Source: Luteimonas sp. J29
GTDB lineage: Bacteria; Pseudomonadota; Gammaproteobacteria; Xanthomonadales; Xanthomonadaceae
Length of the DNA stretch: 64,000 nt
Assembly (NCBI RefSeq): GCF_000472505.1
Contig: NZ_AWZR01000013.1
Span: 28,609-92,608 of the forward strand
Direction: 5' to 3'
Part shown: in pieces, positions 28,802 through 40,870 of the stretch
Numbering within the stretch: position 1 is the first letter of the stretch
Layout: every line of letters starts with the position of its first letter
Program-made: the position numbers and the translations under genes
Notes under the pieces: generated by a model
Databases searched by the model: none
Seen by the model: the letters and a program-made list of their open reading frames with translations, nothing else
Told to the model about the DNA's origin: nothing

Positions 28802-30013
28802 ATGCACGCAGACGTCCACCAGGTGGTGATCATCGGCGGCGGCCTGGTGGGCGCCAGCCTCGCCATCGCCCTCGATCGCGCCGGCGTCGGCGCCACCCTG
28901 GTCGAGACCACGCCGGCAGGCGCCTTGCCCGCGGTGTTCGACCAGCGCAACCTGAGCTTCGCCGAGGCCAGCGTCAACGCGCTCACGGCGCTGGGGGTGC
29001 TGCAGCACCTGCGAATCCCGGCGGGCGCGATCCGCCGCATCCACGCCAGCCGCGAGGGCGACTTCGGCCGGGTGCTGCTCGACGCCCGCGACTACGGACG
29101 CGAGGCCTTCGGCCAGGTGGTGGTCGCGCGCGATTTCGGCGATGCGCTGGAAGCGCGCCTGTCGTCGACCAGCCGCGTGCGCCGGCTGCGCCCGGCGCGC
29201 TTCGTGGGTCTCGGGGCCTGCACGGACGGGATCCGCGAGGTGCGCCTGGCGGGAGAGGCCGGCGAGTCCACCCTGCGCGCGCGCCTGGTGGTGGCGGCGG
29301 ACGGAACCGACAGCGTGGTGCGCGCGGCCCTGGGGATCGCCGCGGAGGTGCACGATTACCGCCAGCACCTGTTCGTGGCCCGGGTGCGTGCGCAGCGGGC
29401 TCCGGACGGGACCGCGTGGGAACGCCTGCGCGCGGACGGCCCGACCGCCCTGCTGCCGCGCGGCGACGGGGCCCATGGCCTGGTCCACGGCGTGGCCGCG
29501 GACGACGCCGACGCCGTGGCCCGGCTGGACGAGGCCGGCTTCCTGGCCCGGGTCCAGGGCGCCCTGGGCTGGCGCGCCGGACGCCTGCTCGAGGCCGGTC
29601 CGCGCAGCGCCTATCCGCTGCGGCGGGTGGTGGCCGACCGCACCATCGCGCAGCGCGCGGTCCTGGTGGGCAACGCCGCCCAGACCATCCATCCGATCGG
29701 CGCCCAGGGGTTCAACCTCGGGCTGCGCGACGCGCTGACCCTCGCCGAACTGCTGGCGGAGGCGGAGGACCCCGGCAGCGACGCCGTGCTGGAGGCCCAC
29801 GCCGCGCGGCGCGCGGACGACCGCGAGCGCACCCTCGCGTTTTCAGATGGACTGGCGCGCCTGACGTCCAACGACGCGCCGCTGTTGCGGCCGCTGCGCA
29901 GCCTCGGCCTGCTGGCCCTGGACCGGGTGCCGACGCTGCAGGCCCTGCTGGCGGGCGGCGCGATGGGTTACCGTGGCGACGTGCCCGCGCTGTGCCGCGG
30001 GGTGGCGGCATGA
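28802..30013 (+). CDS. ubiH: 2-octaprenyl-6-methoxyphenol hydroxylase (UbiH)
   Basis: 403 aa flavoprotein monooxygenase. Dinucleotide fold VVIIGGGLVGASLAIALDRAG; DQRNLSFAEASVNAL; VVAADGTDSVVRAALGI; VLVGNAAQTIHPIGAQGFNLGLRDA. Adds a ring hydroxyl in ubiquinone synthesis. ATGA overlap with a second hydroxylase gene. Confidence 0.93.
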   Translation: MHADVHQVVIIGGGLVGASLAIALDRAGVGATLVETTPAGALPAVFDQRNLSFAEASVNALTALGVLQHLRIPAGAIRRIHASREGDFGRVLLDARDYGREAFGQVVVARDFGDALEARLSSTSRVRRLRPARFVGLGACTDGIREVRLAGEAGESTLRARLVVAADGTDSVVRAALGIAAEVHDYRQHLFVARVRAQRAPDGTAWERLRADGPTALLPRGDGAHGLVHGVAADDADAVARLDEAGFLARVQGALGWRAGRLLEAGPRSAYPLRRVVADRTIAQRAVLVGNAAQTIHPIGAQGFNLGLRDALTLAELLAEAEDPGSDAVLEAHAARRADDRERTLAFSDGLARLTSNDAPLLRPLRSLGLLALDRVPTLQALLAGGAMGYRGDVPALCRGVAA

Positions 30014-31184
30014 GGCGGCGCGAACCCCACGACGTGGCGGTGGTCGGGGGCGGCGTGGTCGGCGCGGCCTGCGCGCTCGCGCTGGCCCGCCAGGGACTGG
30101 ACGTGCGCCTGCTGGAGGCCAGGCGGCCGCCGCCGTGGTCGGCCGCGGAGCCCGACCTGCGCGTGTACGCGCTCGCTCCGGACAACGTGGCGCTGCTCGA
30201 CTCGCTCGGCGCCTGGGCCGACGTGCGCGACGCGCGCGCCCAGGCTTACCGGCGCATGGAGGTCTGGGATGCGGGTGGCGGCGATCCGATCGTGTTCGAC
30301 GCCGACGCGCTCGCCCGGCCGCAGCTCGGCTGGATCGTCGAGAACGGTCTGCTGGTGGACGTGCTGTGGCGCGCGCTGGACCGCGCCGGCGTGCGCGTGT
30401 CCTGCCCGGCGCGCGTCGAGGCGCTGGAACAAGGCGAGGAGTCCGCGCTGCTGCGCCTGGAGGACGGGACCACCGTGGCCGCGCGCGTCGCGGTCGCCGC
30501 CGACGGCGCGGCCTCCCCGCTGCGGCGCATGGCCGGGATCGGCGCCGACGGCCACGACTACGGCCAACAGGGCATCGTCGGCTACGTGCGCCCTGCGCAG
30601 CCGCACCAGGACACCGCGTGGCAGCGTTTCCTGCCGACCGGACCGCTGGCCCTGCTGCCCTGGGCGGACGGCATGTGTTCGATCGTCTGGACCCTGCCGG
30701 CCGACGAAGCGGCGCGCGTGCTGGCCCTGGACGACGCTGCGTTCGCCCGCGAGATCACGATCGCCTTCGACGCCAGGCTCGGAGACATCCGCCCGGTGGG
30801 CCGCCGGGCCGGCTTCCCGCTGCGGCGCCAGCTCAGCGACGCCCAGCACGCCGGCCGGGTGCTGGTGGTGGGCGATGCGGCGCACGCGGTGCACCCGCTG
30901 GCGGGGCAGGGCGTGAACCTGGGCCTGCGCGACGTCGCTGCGCTGCGCGACCTGGTCGCCGATGCCCGCGGCCGCGGCAGCGCGTGGGACGCGCCGCACC
31001 GCCTGGCGCGCTGGGCGCGCGCGCGGCGCAGCGACAGCGCGGTGGCGGCCTATGCCTTCGAGGGTCTCAACCTGCTGTTCTCGAACGATGCGCCGGTGCC
31101 GACCCTGCTGCGCGGGCACCTGCTCGGCCTGGCCGGGCGGCTGCCGCCGCTGGTCGACCTGTTCTGGCGCCGCGCGGCCGGCGC

Positions 31185-31188
<4 letters not shown>
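30010..31188 (+). CDS. UbiI/UbiF-like FAD-dependent ubiquinone hydroxylase
   Basis: 392 aa paralogue of the preceding gene. VAVVGGGVVGAACALALARQGLDV, DLRVYALAPDNVALL, AADGAASPLRRMAGI, VVGDAAHAVHPLAGQGVNLGLRD. Which ring position it hydroxylates (C5 as UbiI/VisC, or C6 as UbiF) cannot be told from sequence alone. Its TAG stop overlaps the convergent DUF808 stop within a palindromic CTAG. Confidence 0.92.
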
Positions 31189-32126
<938 letters not shown>

Positions 32127-32187
32127 GGGCGGGCCGAAAGGGGGGGGCGGCCGATTGTAGCGGGCGGCGGGCTGGCGGCCGCCCGCG

Positions 32188-32529
32188 TCAGCGGCGCGCC
32201 TGCGCGGTGTATTCGTCGCGGTCGATGCGGCCGTTGCCGTCGGCGTCCAGGCGGTCCAACGTGCCGGCCTCGGCCTCGTCCGGGTCCAGCACGCCGTCGG
32301 CGTTGGCGTCGAGGGCGTCGAAGCGGCGACTGGCCTGCAGTAGCGCGGGATCGGCGACGCGGGTGCGCAGGGAGACGTCGGGCGCCACCTGCCGGACCGT
32401 GATGCCCTCGGCGCGCTGCCGGCCCGCGACCGGCGGGTCCGGAGGCGCGGCCATGGCCGGCGCGCCGGCGACGGCGATTCCCGCAAGCAGGCACAGGGTG
32501 GCGGCGGGGCCGGGGATCCGGGTATGCAT
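32188..32529 (-). CDS. Exported EF-hand protein
   Basis: 113 aa from ATG 32529, which has GAGGT 9 nt upstream and gives a clean signal peptide (cleavage near PAMAAPPD). Two C-terminal calcium loops: DANADGVLDPDE and DADGNGRIDRDE, both with the acidic residues at positions 1, 3, 5 and 12. Calmodulin-like calcium binding in the periplasm is likely; partner unknown. A GTG 15 nt upstream is an alternative start. Confidence 0.85.
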   Translation of the reverse strand: MHTRIPGPAATLCLLAGIAVAGAPAMAAPPDPPVAGRQRAEGITVRQVAPDVSLRTRVADPALLQASRRFDALDANADGVLDPDEAEAGTLDRLDADGNGRIDRDEYTAQARR

Positions 32530-32616
32530 CGCACGGTACCTCACGCTGGGTCGAGGCCATGCTCGCCGCGCCGCGATGAAACGCCCGTCAAGCGGCGCGG
32601 GCGCGAAGCGGTCCGT

Positions 32617-33672
32617 TCAGCGCCCGGTCCGGGGGCGCGCGTGGACCGTGATCTCCTCGCGGTCGTGGTAGAGCTGGCGCGCGCGCACGAACAGAGGCAG
32701 GCCGGCTTCCTCCTCGAACATCGCCAGGCTGCGCTGCGTCTCCAGCCAGCGCTTCTTCATCGGCAGCTTGAGGTTGAAGATCGTGTACCGGCACCAGCCT
32801 TCGCGCAGCCACTGGCCCATGCGCCGCGCCACGCGCGAGGGCTGCTCGACCATGTCGCACACCATCCAGTCCAGGGGGCGCGGCGGCTGCCAGCGGAAAC
32901 CGTCGGCGTGCAGGTGCTCGACCAGGCCGGAGTCGAGCACGTGCGGGCGCAGCGGGCCGTTGTCGATCGCGGTCACGTGCAGGCCGTGGCGCACCAGCAC
33001 CCAGGTCCAGCCGCCCGGCGCGGCGCCGAGGTCGGCGGCGCGCATCCCGGGCCGCAGGTGCTCGCGGCGCTGGTCCTCGTCGAGCAGGGTCAGCAGTGCC
33101 TCCTCCAGCTTCAGGGCCGAACGCGACGGTGCATCGGGGTGCAGGCGCAGGCGCGGCACGCCCATCGGCCATGGCGCCGAACGCGCCGGATCGGATTCGG
33201 CCAGCAGCACGTGGTCGCCGGCCGCGAAGCACACGTGCAGCCGCATCGCCCCGGGCTGGTCCTGCGCGGAGAGCAGGCCGCGCCGGCGCAGCGCGGGGCG
33301 CAGCGCGTTGCCGAAACTGCGGGCGAGCGCCGACAGCGGCTTGCCCGCGTCCGAATCCGGGTGTTCGACCAGAAGCGCGCCGTATCCGCCGTCGGGACGC
33401 GACGCGGCAACCGCCTCCACGATCGGCGTGACCCGGTCGCGCGGGTCCAGGCCGCGCAGTTCGTCCAGCAGGCGCAGCGACTGCCGCGCGAACACCAGTC
33501 GCGTCCACGGCAGCGCATCGTCCAGGCTCGCGTCGCCGATGAACAGCACGTAGCCGTCGCCACGGTTGGCGCGCGCATGTCCGTAGAGGCCGGCCGCGGC
33601 GGCGCGGTCGGTGAGTTCCGCCGCCAGGTCCGGCTCGAAGCCGGCGCGGCACCAGCACAGCAGGCCGTCCAC
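32617..33672 (-). CDS. rlmM: 23S rRNA (cytidine-2498-2'-O)-methyltransferase
   Basis: 351 aa. N-terminal THUMP domain; Rossmann domain with RPGMRAADLGAAPGGWTWVLVRHG and the catalytic context DWMVCDMVEQPSRVA and FNLKLPMKKRW. GTG start at 33672. 9 bp downstream of the deaminase gene. Confidence 0.95.
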   Translation of the reverse strand: MDGLLCWCRAGFEPDLAAELTDRAAAAGLYGHARANRGDGYVLFIGDASLDDALPWTRLVFARQSLRLLDELRGLDPRDRVTPIVEAVAASRPDGGYGALLVEHPDSDAGKPLSALARSFGNALRPALRRRGLLSAQDQPGAMRLHVCFAAGDHVLLAESDPARSAPWPMGVPRLRLHPDAPSRSALKLEEALLTLLDEDQRREHLRPGMRAADLGAAPGGWTWVLVRHGLHVTAIDNGPLRPHVLDSGLVEHLHADGFRWQPPRPLDWMVCDMVEQPSRVARRMGQWLREGWCRYTIFNLKLPMKKRWLETQRSLAMFEEEAGLPLFVRARQLYHDREEITVHARPRTGR

Positions 33673-33681
33673 GACCGCGCC

Positions 33682-34257
33682 TCAGTAGTGACGCGCGCCG
33701 GAACTGCCGTAGGCGGCCAGTACCTCGCACGCGGCCTCGCGCGCGATGTCGCGCACCACTTCGATGCCGCGGCGCTCGAGCTCCCCCGGCCAGTCGGCGG
33801 GCAGCGGGCCTTCGTCGAACTCGGTGAGTGCTTCGACGTCGGCCGATCGCGCGCCGATCAGCAGCCGGTCGATGCCGGCCCAGACGGTCGCGCCGTAGCA
33901 CTGGCAGCAGGGCTGGGCCGAGGTCGCCAGCACGTAGCGGCCCACGGGAAGGCCGTCGAGGTCGCGGTTGAGCCGGGCGCGTCCCAGGTGCTGCTGGGCC
34001 AGCATCAGCGCCATGGTTTCGGCGTGCGCGACCGAGCAGTGCTGCGGCAGCACCCGGTTGACGCCGATCGCGACCAGCCGGTCGTCGGCATCGAACACCG
34101 CGGCACCGAACGGGCCGCCGCTCTGCGCCTCGATGTTGCGCCGGGACAGATCGATCGCCAGGCGCACCTTGGCCTCGTCGCCGGGCCAGGTGCGCGCCGG
34201 GTCCACGACCCCGTGCGCCCATTCGGGCAGGTCGAGCTGGACGGTGGCGGGCAGCAT
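33682..34257 (-). CDS. Nucleoside/guanine deaminase-like zinc enzyme
   Basis: 191 aa cytidine deaminase-fold protein. Zn ligands in HAETMALMLAQQ and PCCQCYGATVWAGIDRL; GGPFGAAVFDADDRLVAIGVN is the substrate-side strand. Closest in appearance to guanine deaminase/CMP-dCMP deaminase families, not TadA (rsmA-like tRNA motifs absent). Overlaps the upstream lipoprotein gene by one base. Confidence 0.85.
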   Translation of the reverse strand: MLPATVQLDLPEWAHGVVDPARTWPGDEAKVRLAIDLSRRNIEAQSGGPFGAAVFDADDRLVAIGVNRVLPQHCSVAHAETMALMLAQQHLGRARLNRDLDGLPVGRYVLATSAQPCCQCYGATVWAGIDRLLIGARSADVEALTEFDEGPLPADWPGELERRGIEVVRDIAREAACEVLAAYGSSGARHY

Positions 34258-34604
34258 CAGCGTTCCCTCCCGATCGGACCCGGCACGGACTCGCAGCGGC
34301 CCTGCACGCAGTCGCAGGCCTGGATCTCGCGCCAGCCGCACACCGAGGCCATCCCCCTGCGCGCGCATTCGGCGCGCACCGCGTCCGGGTCGGGCGTGGC
34401 GCCGCGGTTGACGCACGCCGGCTGGTAGCCGCAGCAGTTGCCCACGTTCTTGACCTCGCAGTCGGCGGCGACGCGGCAGCTGCGGTCGAGCTGCGGCAGG
34501 GCATCCGGCGCCGGCGGCCTTGCCGACGTTGCCGGTCCCGCCGGCGCGCAGGCGACGGTGGCGAGGGCCAGGCACAGCGCGACGAGGGCGGCGCGCAGCG
34601 GCAT
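34257..34604 (-). CDS. Small cysteine-rich lipoprotein
   Basis: 115 aa. Signal peptide with lipobox LATVAC (Cys19). Mature part has nine further cysteines: SCRVAADCEVKNVGNCCGYQPAC, AECARRGMASVCGW, ACDCVQGRCE, consistent with a compact disulfide-bonded domain. I do not recognise a functional family. Lies between glnS and the deaminase gene with 3 bp and 1 bp gaps, so it is transcribed with them. Confidence 0.85.
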   Translation of the reverse strand: MPLRAALVALCLALATVACAPAGPATSARPPAPDALPQLDRSCRVAADCEVKNVGNCCGYQPACVNRGATPDPDAVRAECARRGMASVCGWREIQACDCVQGRCESVPGPIGRER

Positions 34605-34607
34605 CGC

Positions 34608-36371
<1,764 letters not shown>

Positions 36372-36522
36372 GGCACGGGCGTGGGGAACAGGGCGACAGT
36401 GTAGCCGAGCCCCCGGTTCGGGCCGGGTGGCGTTCGGGTGGGTGAATGGTGTCTGATAATGTGACAGCCGGCCGCAATTGTCGGCACGAGGCTTGCTAAC
36501 CACTCCCCCAGGACGATTGGGA
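36372..36522. promoter_or_regulatory. Divergent promoter region glnS / diguanylate cyclase
   Basis: 151 bp. TGATAAT (36454-36460) resembles an extended -10 for the plus-strand gene; no good -35 is visible. Nothing else recognised. Confidence 0.3.
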
Positions 36523-38793
36523 ATGTCCCAAACCGCCCCGTTGCCGGGCAGCCGGCGCCCGCGAACCGCCGGCCGCGCATCGTGGGTGGCCAAGGGCGGC
36601 ATCGAATCCGGAGGAACGACCCTGAGCAGCCAGCGCAACGCCCCGGGCGGACGCCACGAGGGACTGATCGCCATTTGCCTGCTGCTGCTGGGGCTGGTCG
36701 CCGTGGCCATGGCCGGCGTGGTGCCGGAGGGCGGCCGGGTCCCCGTCAGGGTGGGGCCGCTGACCGACGTGCAGCGGCCGGACGGCCTTCCCCCGGGCAG
36801 CATCCATTCCGCCTCGGTGCTGAGGTTCGAGCTGCCGCCGGCGAACCCGGAGGCGCGCTGGGTGTTGCGCCTGGAGCGCGAGGCGGTCGACGCGGTCTGG
36901 CTGGAGGCAGGGGACTGGCACAGCCCGGTGCAGGGCTTCTTCCAGCCCGGCCACGAGGCGGGGGTCCTGCCCGGCAGCTACGTGTTCGACCTGCCGGCGT
37001 CGTGGTCGGGTCCCGTCGAGCTGGAACTGCACAGCACCGGCGACGCGCCGCGCGCGTTGCATCCGCAGGTGATGGACGCGGGCCATGCCATGCACCTGGA
37101 GCACTACGCGGTCGCCGCCAGCGCGACGATCTACGCCAGCCTGTTCACGATCGGTCTGCTGTCGCTGGCGCTGTACTCGGCCGCGCGCGACCGCCTGTTC
37201 CTGGCCCTGTTCGGTTTCACCGTGGTGGCGATGGCGGCCCTTTCGGCGATCAACGGCCATCTCTACCAGGTGCCGGGCCTGCGGCTGTTCGCGTTCTGGC
37301 GCGGCCAGGGCGTGGTCGCGCTGGTGATGCTGCTGTGCGCGGCCTGGCTGCAGATGCTGCTGCAGTACGCCGGCATGGACGACCAGCGCCCGCGCTGGAA
37401 GGGGCTGGTGGACGGGGTGTCGCTGGCGCTGGTCGGGCTGGTGGCGCTGTGCCTGGTGAACGTGCCGCAGCTGGCGCGGGTCCTCGCCCAGGTGCAGACG
37501 GTGCCGTTCGGCCTGGCGCTGGTCCTGGGCCTGGTCCTGCTGGTCGATGCCGCGCGCAGGCGCACGCTGATGGCGCTGCCGCTGGCCGCGCTGGCGGTGC
37601 TGGCGCTGGCGGGGGTGATCCTGCTCGAGCTGTCCACGCGCGGGCATCGCCTGGACGGCGTGCTGGTGCGCTATGGCTACCAGCTGGCGATCGTGGCCGG
37701 GGTGGCGATCCTGGCCGTGGGCCTGGTGGGCCGCATCGCGGAGTACCGCCGCCAGCGCGACCGCGAGCTGCTGGCGCGCGCCGACACCGAGCGCCGGATG
37801 CAGCGCGAGGCCGCGCGTTCGGAGCTGGTGTCGGAACTCCAGCTGCGGCTGCGCTCGCTGTCGCCCGAGGACATCCCCTGGTCGGCGTTCCGGTTGCTGC
37901 TCGACCGGTTGCGTCCGCTGCTGGCGGTCGAGCGGCTGGTGGTCGTGGCCCAGGGGCTGCACGGCCAGGACGTGCTGCTGGTGGACCCGGTCGGCGACAC
38001 CGACGCGGTGCGCGCCCAGATCGGCCGCAGGCAGCTGGCGCTGCGCCGGCAGGCGGCCAACGGCATCACCCTGCAGCAGCCGGTGACCGAGGCGGGCCAT
38101 CCTTCGGTGGTGGCGATCGAAGCCGTGGTGCCGTTGCCGATCCGGGCGCCGGCATGGGGCGCGGTGCTGCTCCAGCGCCGCGGCGCCGACGGCTTCGCCA
38201 CCGAGGAGCTGTCGCTGGCCGGCGACTTCGCGCGCCAGGCGCTGCTGCACCTGGACCAGGCGATGGCGGCGGTGCAACTGCGGCGCTCGGCCGAGCTCGA
38301 CGCGCTGACCGGCAGCTTCAACCGCCGGACCATCGACCACTGGCTGACCCGCACCTTCGCCGAGGCCGCGCGCAGCGGCCAGCCGGTGTCGGTGCTTTTC
38401 ATCGACCTGGACCACTTCAAGTCGATCAACGACCGGTTCGGACATGCCTGCGGCGATGCCTGCCTGCGCGAGGTGGCGCGCGCGCTGCGCGCCGGGTTGC
38501 AGGAGGGCGACCTGTTCGGCCGATACGGCGGCGAGGAGTTCATCGTGATCCTGCCCGGTCGCGGCGGCGCGGCGGCGCGCGCGGTGGCCGAGCACCTGCG
38601 GATGGAGGTCGAGGCGCTGCGTCCCGAATGCGGCGGCCGCCCGCTCAGGCTCACGGTCAGCGTCGGCGTGGCGACGCGGCTCGAGCACGAGGAAGGCCCG
38701 GAAGCCACGCTCGGCCGCGCCGACCGCGCGCTGTACGCCGCCAAGGCCAATGGCCGCAATTGCGTGCAGGTGGCGCCCGCAGTGTTCCGCTGA
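36523..38793 (+). CDS. Membrane diguanylate cyclase (7TM-DISM, GAF-like, GGDEF)
   Basis: 756 aa from ATG 36523. One N-terminal hydrophobic helix ([19 protein letters not shown]), a ~150-residue periplasmic beta domain, seven TM helices (about residues 205-420), a GAF-like region, and a GGDEF domain with active-site [11 protein letters not shown]. The residues just before it read QEGD rather than RxxD, so the product-inhibition I-site seems lost. Start is uncertain: the 33 residues before CTG 36622 look unlike a signal peptide, while GGAGGA sits 7 nt before that CTG. Confidence 0.9.
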   Translation: MSQTAPLPGSRRPRTAGRASWVAKGGIESGGTTLSSQRNAPGGRHEGLIAICLLLLGLVAVAMAGVVPEGGRVPVRVGPLTDVQRPDGLPPGSIHSASVLRFELPPANPEARWVLRLEREAVDAVWLEAGDWHSPVQGFFQPGHEAGVLPGSYVFDLPASWSGPVELELHSTGDAPRALHPQVMDAGHAMHLEHYAVAASATIYASLFTIGLLSLALYSAARDRLFLALFGFTVVAMAALSAINGHLYQVPGLRLFAFWRGQGVVALVMLLCAAWLQMLLQYAGMDDQRPRWKGLVDGVSLALVGLVALCLVNVPQLARVLAQVQTVPFGLALVLGLVLLVDAARRRTLMALPLAALAVLALAGVILLELSTRGHRLDGVLVRYGYQLAIVAGVAILAVGLVGRIAEYRRQRDRELLARADTERRMQREAARSELVSELQLRLRSLSPEDIPWSAFRLLLDRLRPLLAVERLVVVAQGLHGQDVLLVDPVGDTDAVRAQIGRRQLALRRQAANGITLQQPVTEAGHPSVVAIEAVVPLPIRAPAWGAVLLQRRGADGFATEELSLAGDFARQALLHLDQAMAAVQLRRSAELDALTGSFNRRTIDHWLTRTFAEAARSGQPVSVLFIDLDHFKSINDRFGHACGDACLREVARALRAGLQEGDLFGRYGGEEFIVILPGRGGAAARAVAEHLRMEVEALRPECGGRPLRLTVSVGVATRLEHEEGPEATLGRADRALYAAKANGRNCVQVAPAVFR

Positions 38794-38860
38794 GCGCGCC
38801 GCGCGCGCGGTTTGAAGTCGCGCGGCCCGGCCCCAGAATGGACGCCCGTCCACGCGGAGC

Positions 38861-39517
38861 ATGGCCATGATCGGAATCGGTGCCTGGAAGCAGCGGCTGC
38901 CACGGCCGGGCGAGGCCCTGCCCGGGCGCGCGGAGGAGATGCCGCTCGACAATCGCCACCATGTGCTCGGTACCCCGCTGCGCGACCGCTTCGAGGGCTA
39001 CGCGCGGATCCAGTTCGGCATGGGCTGCTTCTGGGGCGTGGAGCGCAGGTTCTGGGGCATGCCCGGCGTGTTCTCGACCGCCGCGGGCTACGCCGGCGGC
39101 GAAACGCCCAACCCCACCTACCAGGAGGTGTGCAGCGGCCAGACCGGGCACGCCGAAGTGGTGCTGGTGGTGTACGACCCGCGGCTGCTCGCGTTCGAGA
39201 CCCTGCTGGCGACGTTCTGGGAGAATCACGATCCGACCCAGGGCATGCGCCAGGGCAGCGACATCGGCACCCAGTACCGTTCGGCGATCTACTGCTACGA
39301 CGCCGACCAGCACGCGCTCGCGCTGGCCAGCCGCGACGCCTACCAGGCGCGGTTGGCCGCGGCCGGATACGGCACCATCACCACCGAGATCCGCGCCGCC
39401 GCGCCGCCCTTCTACTACGCCGAGGACTACCACCAGCAGTACCTGGCCAAGAACCCGAACGGCTACTGCGGGATCGGCGGCACCGGGGTGTCCTGTCCGA
39501 TCGGCCTCGGCGCGTAG
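38861..39517 (+). CDS. msrA: Peptide-methionine (S)-S-oxide reductase
   Basis: 218 aa. Catalytic Cys in [61 protein letters not shown]. Resolving cysteines at the C terminus ([11 protein letters not shown]). Repairs oxidised methionine; sits 3 kb from the peroxide defence cluster. Paired ATGs at 38861 and 38867. Confidence 0.97.
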   Translation: MAMIGIGAWKQRLPRPGEALPGRAEEMPLDNRHHVLGTPLRDRFEGYARIQFGMGCFWGVERRFWGMPGVFSTAAGYAGGETPNPTYQEVCSGQTGHAEVVLVVYDPRLLAFETLLATFWENHDPTQGMRQGSDIGTQYRSAIYCYDADQHALALASRDAYQARLAAAGYGTITTEIRAAAPPFYYAEDYHQQYLAKNPNGYCGIGGTGVSCPIGLGA

Positions 39518-39661
39518 CGCGGATCATGGGGCTGGAATGCGCGGCCCGCGCGGAGATGTCGCGACTGCCGGGCAAGTGCGTCGTCCTGCGCATGCACCGC
39601 CACCGGGTCGCCACCGCAGGCAGGCGTGGCGTCCGCCCGCGCGGAGCCAGCGCAGCGCGGG

Positions 39662-40309
39662 TTAGTGCGTGCCGGTCACCTCGATCGCGCAGACGTACAC
39701 CAGCTCGCAGGCGCCGTTGCCGGAGTCCTCGCGGCTGAGCGAACTGCGCCAGCGCCACCCGTCGGGCGTCTCGATCCTGACCAGCCAGCCGCGGATCAGG
39801 AGCCGGTCGTCCTCGCGCACGCGGCGCAGTGCGCGCGCGACCGTGGCGTCGGCCGGCACCATGTGCATGTTCGCGCTGCTGCGGACGATCTCCGCGCGCG
39901 GGATCGGCGGATCGCCCGACCAACGGTAGTGGTACCAGCGTCCGGACTGGGTGATGCGCAGTCGCGAGAGCACCGCGTCATCGCCCATCCGGCCCCAGCC
40001 CAGGGCGAGGTCGGTGGGGGAGAAGCGCGCCTCGCGACCGGTCGCGTAGTCCTCGCGCGCGAGCACGCGCGCATGGATCCGGAAGCCGGCCAGCGGCCGG
40101 ACCTGGCCATCCCCGAACCGGAAGGGCGCGATCCGGTCGTCGACGTCCGTCTGCAGCGGGCCGTCCGCCGGGTCGCGTCCGGGCGGCAGGGCGCAGGCGT
40201 TGCTGCCGGGCGCGGGGTCCGGGACGCCCGGGACGCGCGGCGAGCAGGGCGAGTACCACCAGCCGGTCGCGCCGGCCAGGAGCGCGGCCAGCGCCAGCCT
40301 GCGCCCCAT
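39662..40309 (-). CDS. Conserved hypothetical protein with N-terminal membrane anchor
   Basis: 215 aa. One N-terminal hydrophobic segment (residues 3-20), then a soluble domain with FRIHARVLAREDYATGREARFSPTDLALGWGRM, RITQSGRWYHYRW, IPRAEIVRSSANMHMVPAD, and DRLLIRGWLVRIETPDGWRWRSSLSREDSGNGACELVYV. These blocks look conserved (I have seen similar hypotheticals in Proteobacteria) but no function can be given. 6 bp downstream of rnk on the same strand. Confidence 0.75.
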   Translation of the reverse strand: MGRRLALAALLAGATGWWYSPCSPRVPGVPDPAPGSNACALPPGRDPADGPLQTDVDDRIAPFRFGDGQVRPLAGFRIHARVLAREDYATGREARFSPTDLALGWGRMGDDAVLSRLRITQSGRWYHYRWSGDPPIPRAEIVRSSANMHMVPADATVARALRRVREDDRLLIRGWLVRIETPDGWRWRSSLSREDSGNGACELVYVCAIEVTGTH

Positions 40310-40315
40310 CCAGGA

Positions 40316-40729
40316 TCAGTCCTGCGCGGCCCTGCTCACCCGGGTCACGCGCAGGCGCAGCGCGCGGCCCTCGGGCGTGGTCCAGTCGATGGTCTGGCCC
40401 ACTGACAGGCCGAGCAGGGCGCTGCCCACCGGCGCGAACACCGACACCTTGCCGGCGCCCGCGTCGGCCTCGCCCGGGAACACCAGGGTGAGCTCGTGGC
40501 GTTCGCCGCTGTTCTCGTCGACGCATTCCACGCGCGAGTTCATGCCGACCACGTCGGCCGGCATGTCGGCGTCGTCGACGATCGCCGCGCGGGTCAGCTC
40601 GTCGAGCAGGGCCGAGGCGGTCCTGTCGTTCTGCCAGCGGGGCTGGTCGATCAGCGCTTCCAGGCGCGCTGCGTCACGGCGGGAAACGACGATCGGCGGC
40701 GGCACTCCGCCGCTGGTGGGTGAAGTCAT
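40316..40729 (-). CDS. rnk: Nucleoside diphosphate kinase regulator (Rnk), GreA-like
   Basis: 137 aa. N-terminal coiled segment (IVVSRRDAARLEALID) and a C-terminal GreA FKBP-like domain (NSRVECVDENSGERHELTLVFPGEADAGAGKVSVFAPVGSALLGL). Too short a coiled coil to act as a cleavage factor, which distinguishes Rnk from GreA; binds RNA polymerase. Confidence 0.92.
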   Translation of the reverse strand: MTSPTSGGVPPPIVVSRRDAARLEALIDQPRWQNDRTASALLDELTRAAIVDDADMPADVVGMNSRVECVDENSGERHELTLVFPGEADAGAGKVSVFAPVGSALLGLSVGQTIDWTTPEGRALRLRVTRVSRAAQD

Positions 40730-40841
40730 GTGCGTGGCTCCGTTCGGGATGGCCGGTGGTCCGGCTCACCGATAAAGAAAAACGGACGGCGCGTCCGGCG
40801 CGTCGCCCGCTCTGGTAGGACTACCGTAGCGCCCCCCGCGT

Positions 40842-40858
40842 GGGCCTTCAAGAGGCCC
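40842..40858 (-). terminator. Hairpin downstream of oxyR
   Basis: GGGCCT (40842-40847) pairs with AGGCCC (40853-40858), 5-nt loop, 13 bp past the oxyR stop. No T-run on the minus strand; moderate support. Confidence 0.4.
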
Positions 40859-40870
40859 GGCCGGCCCCGG

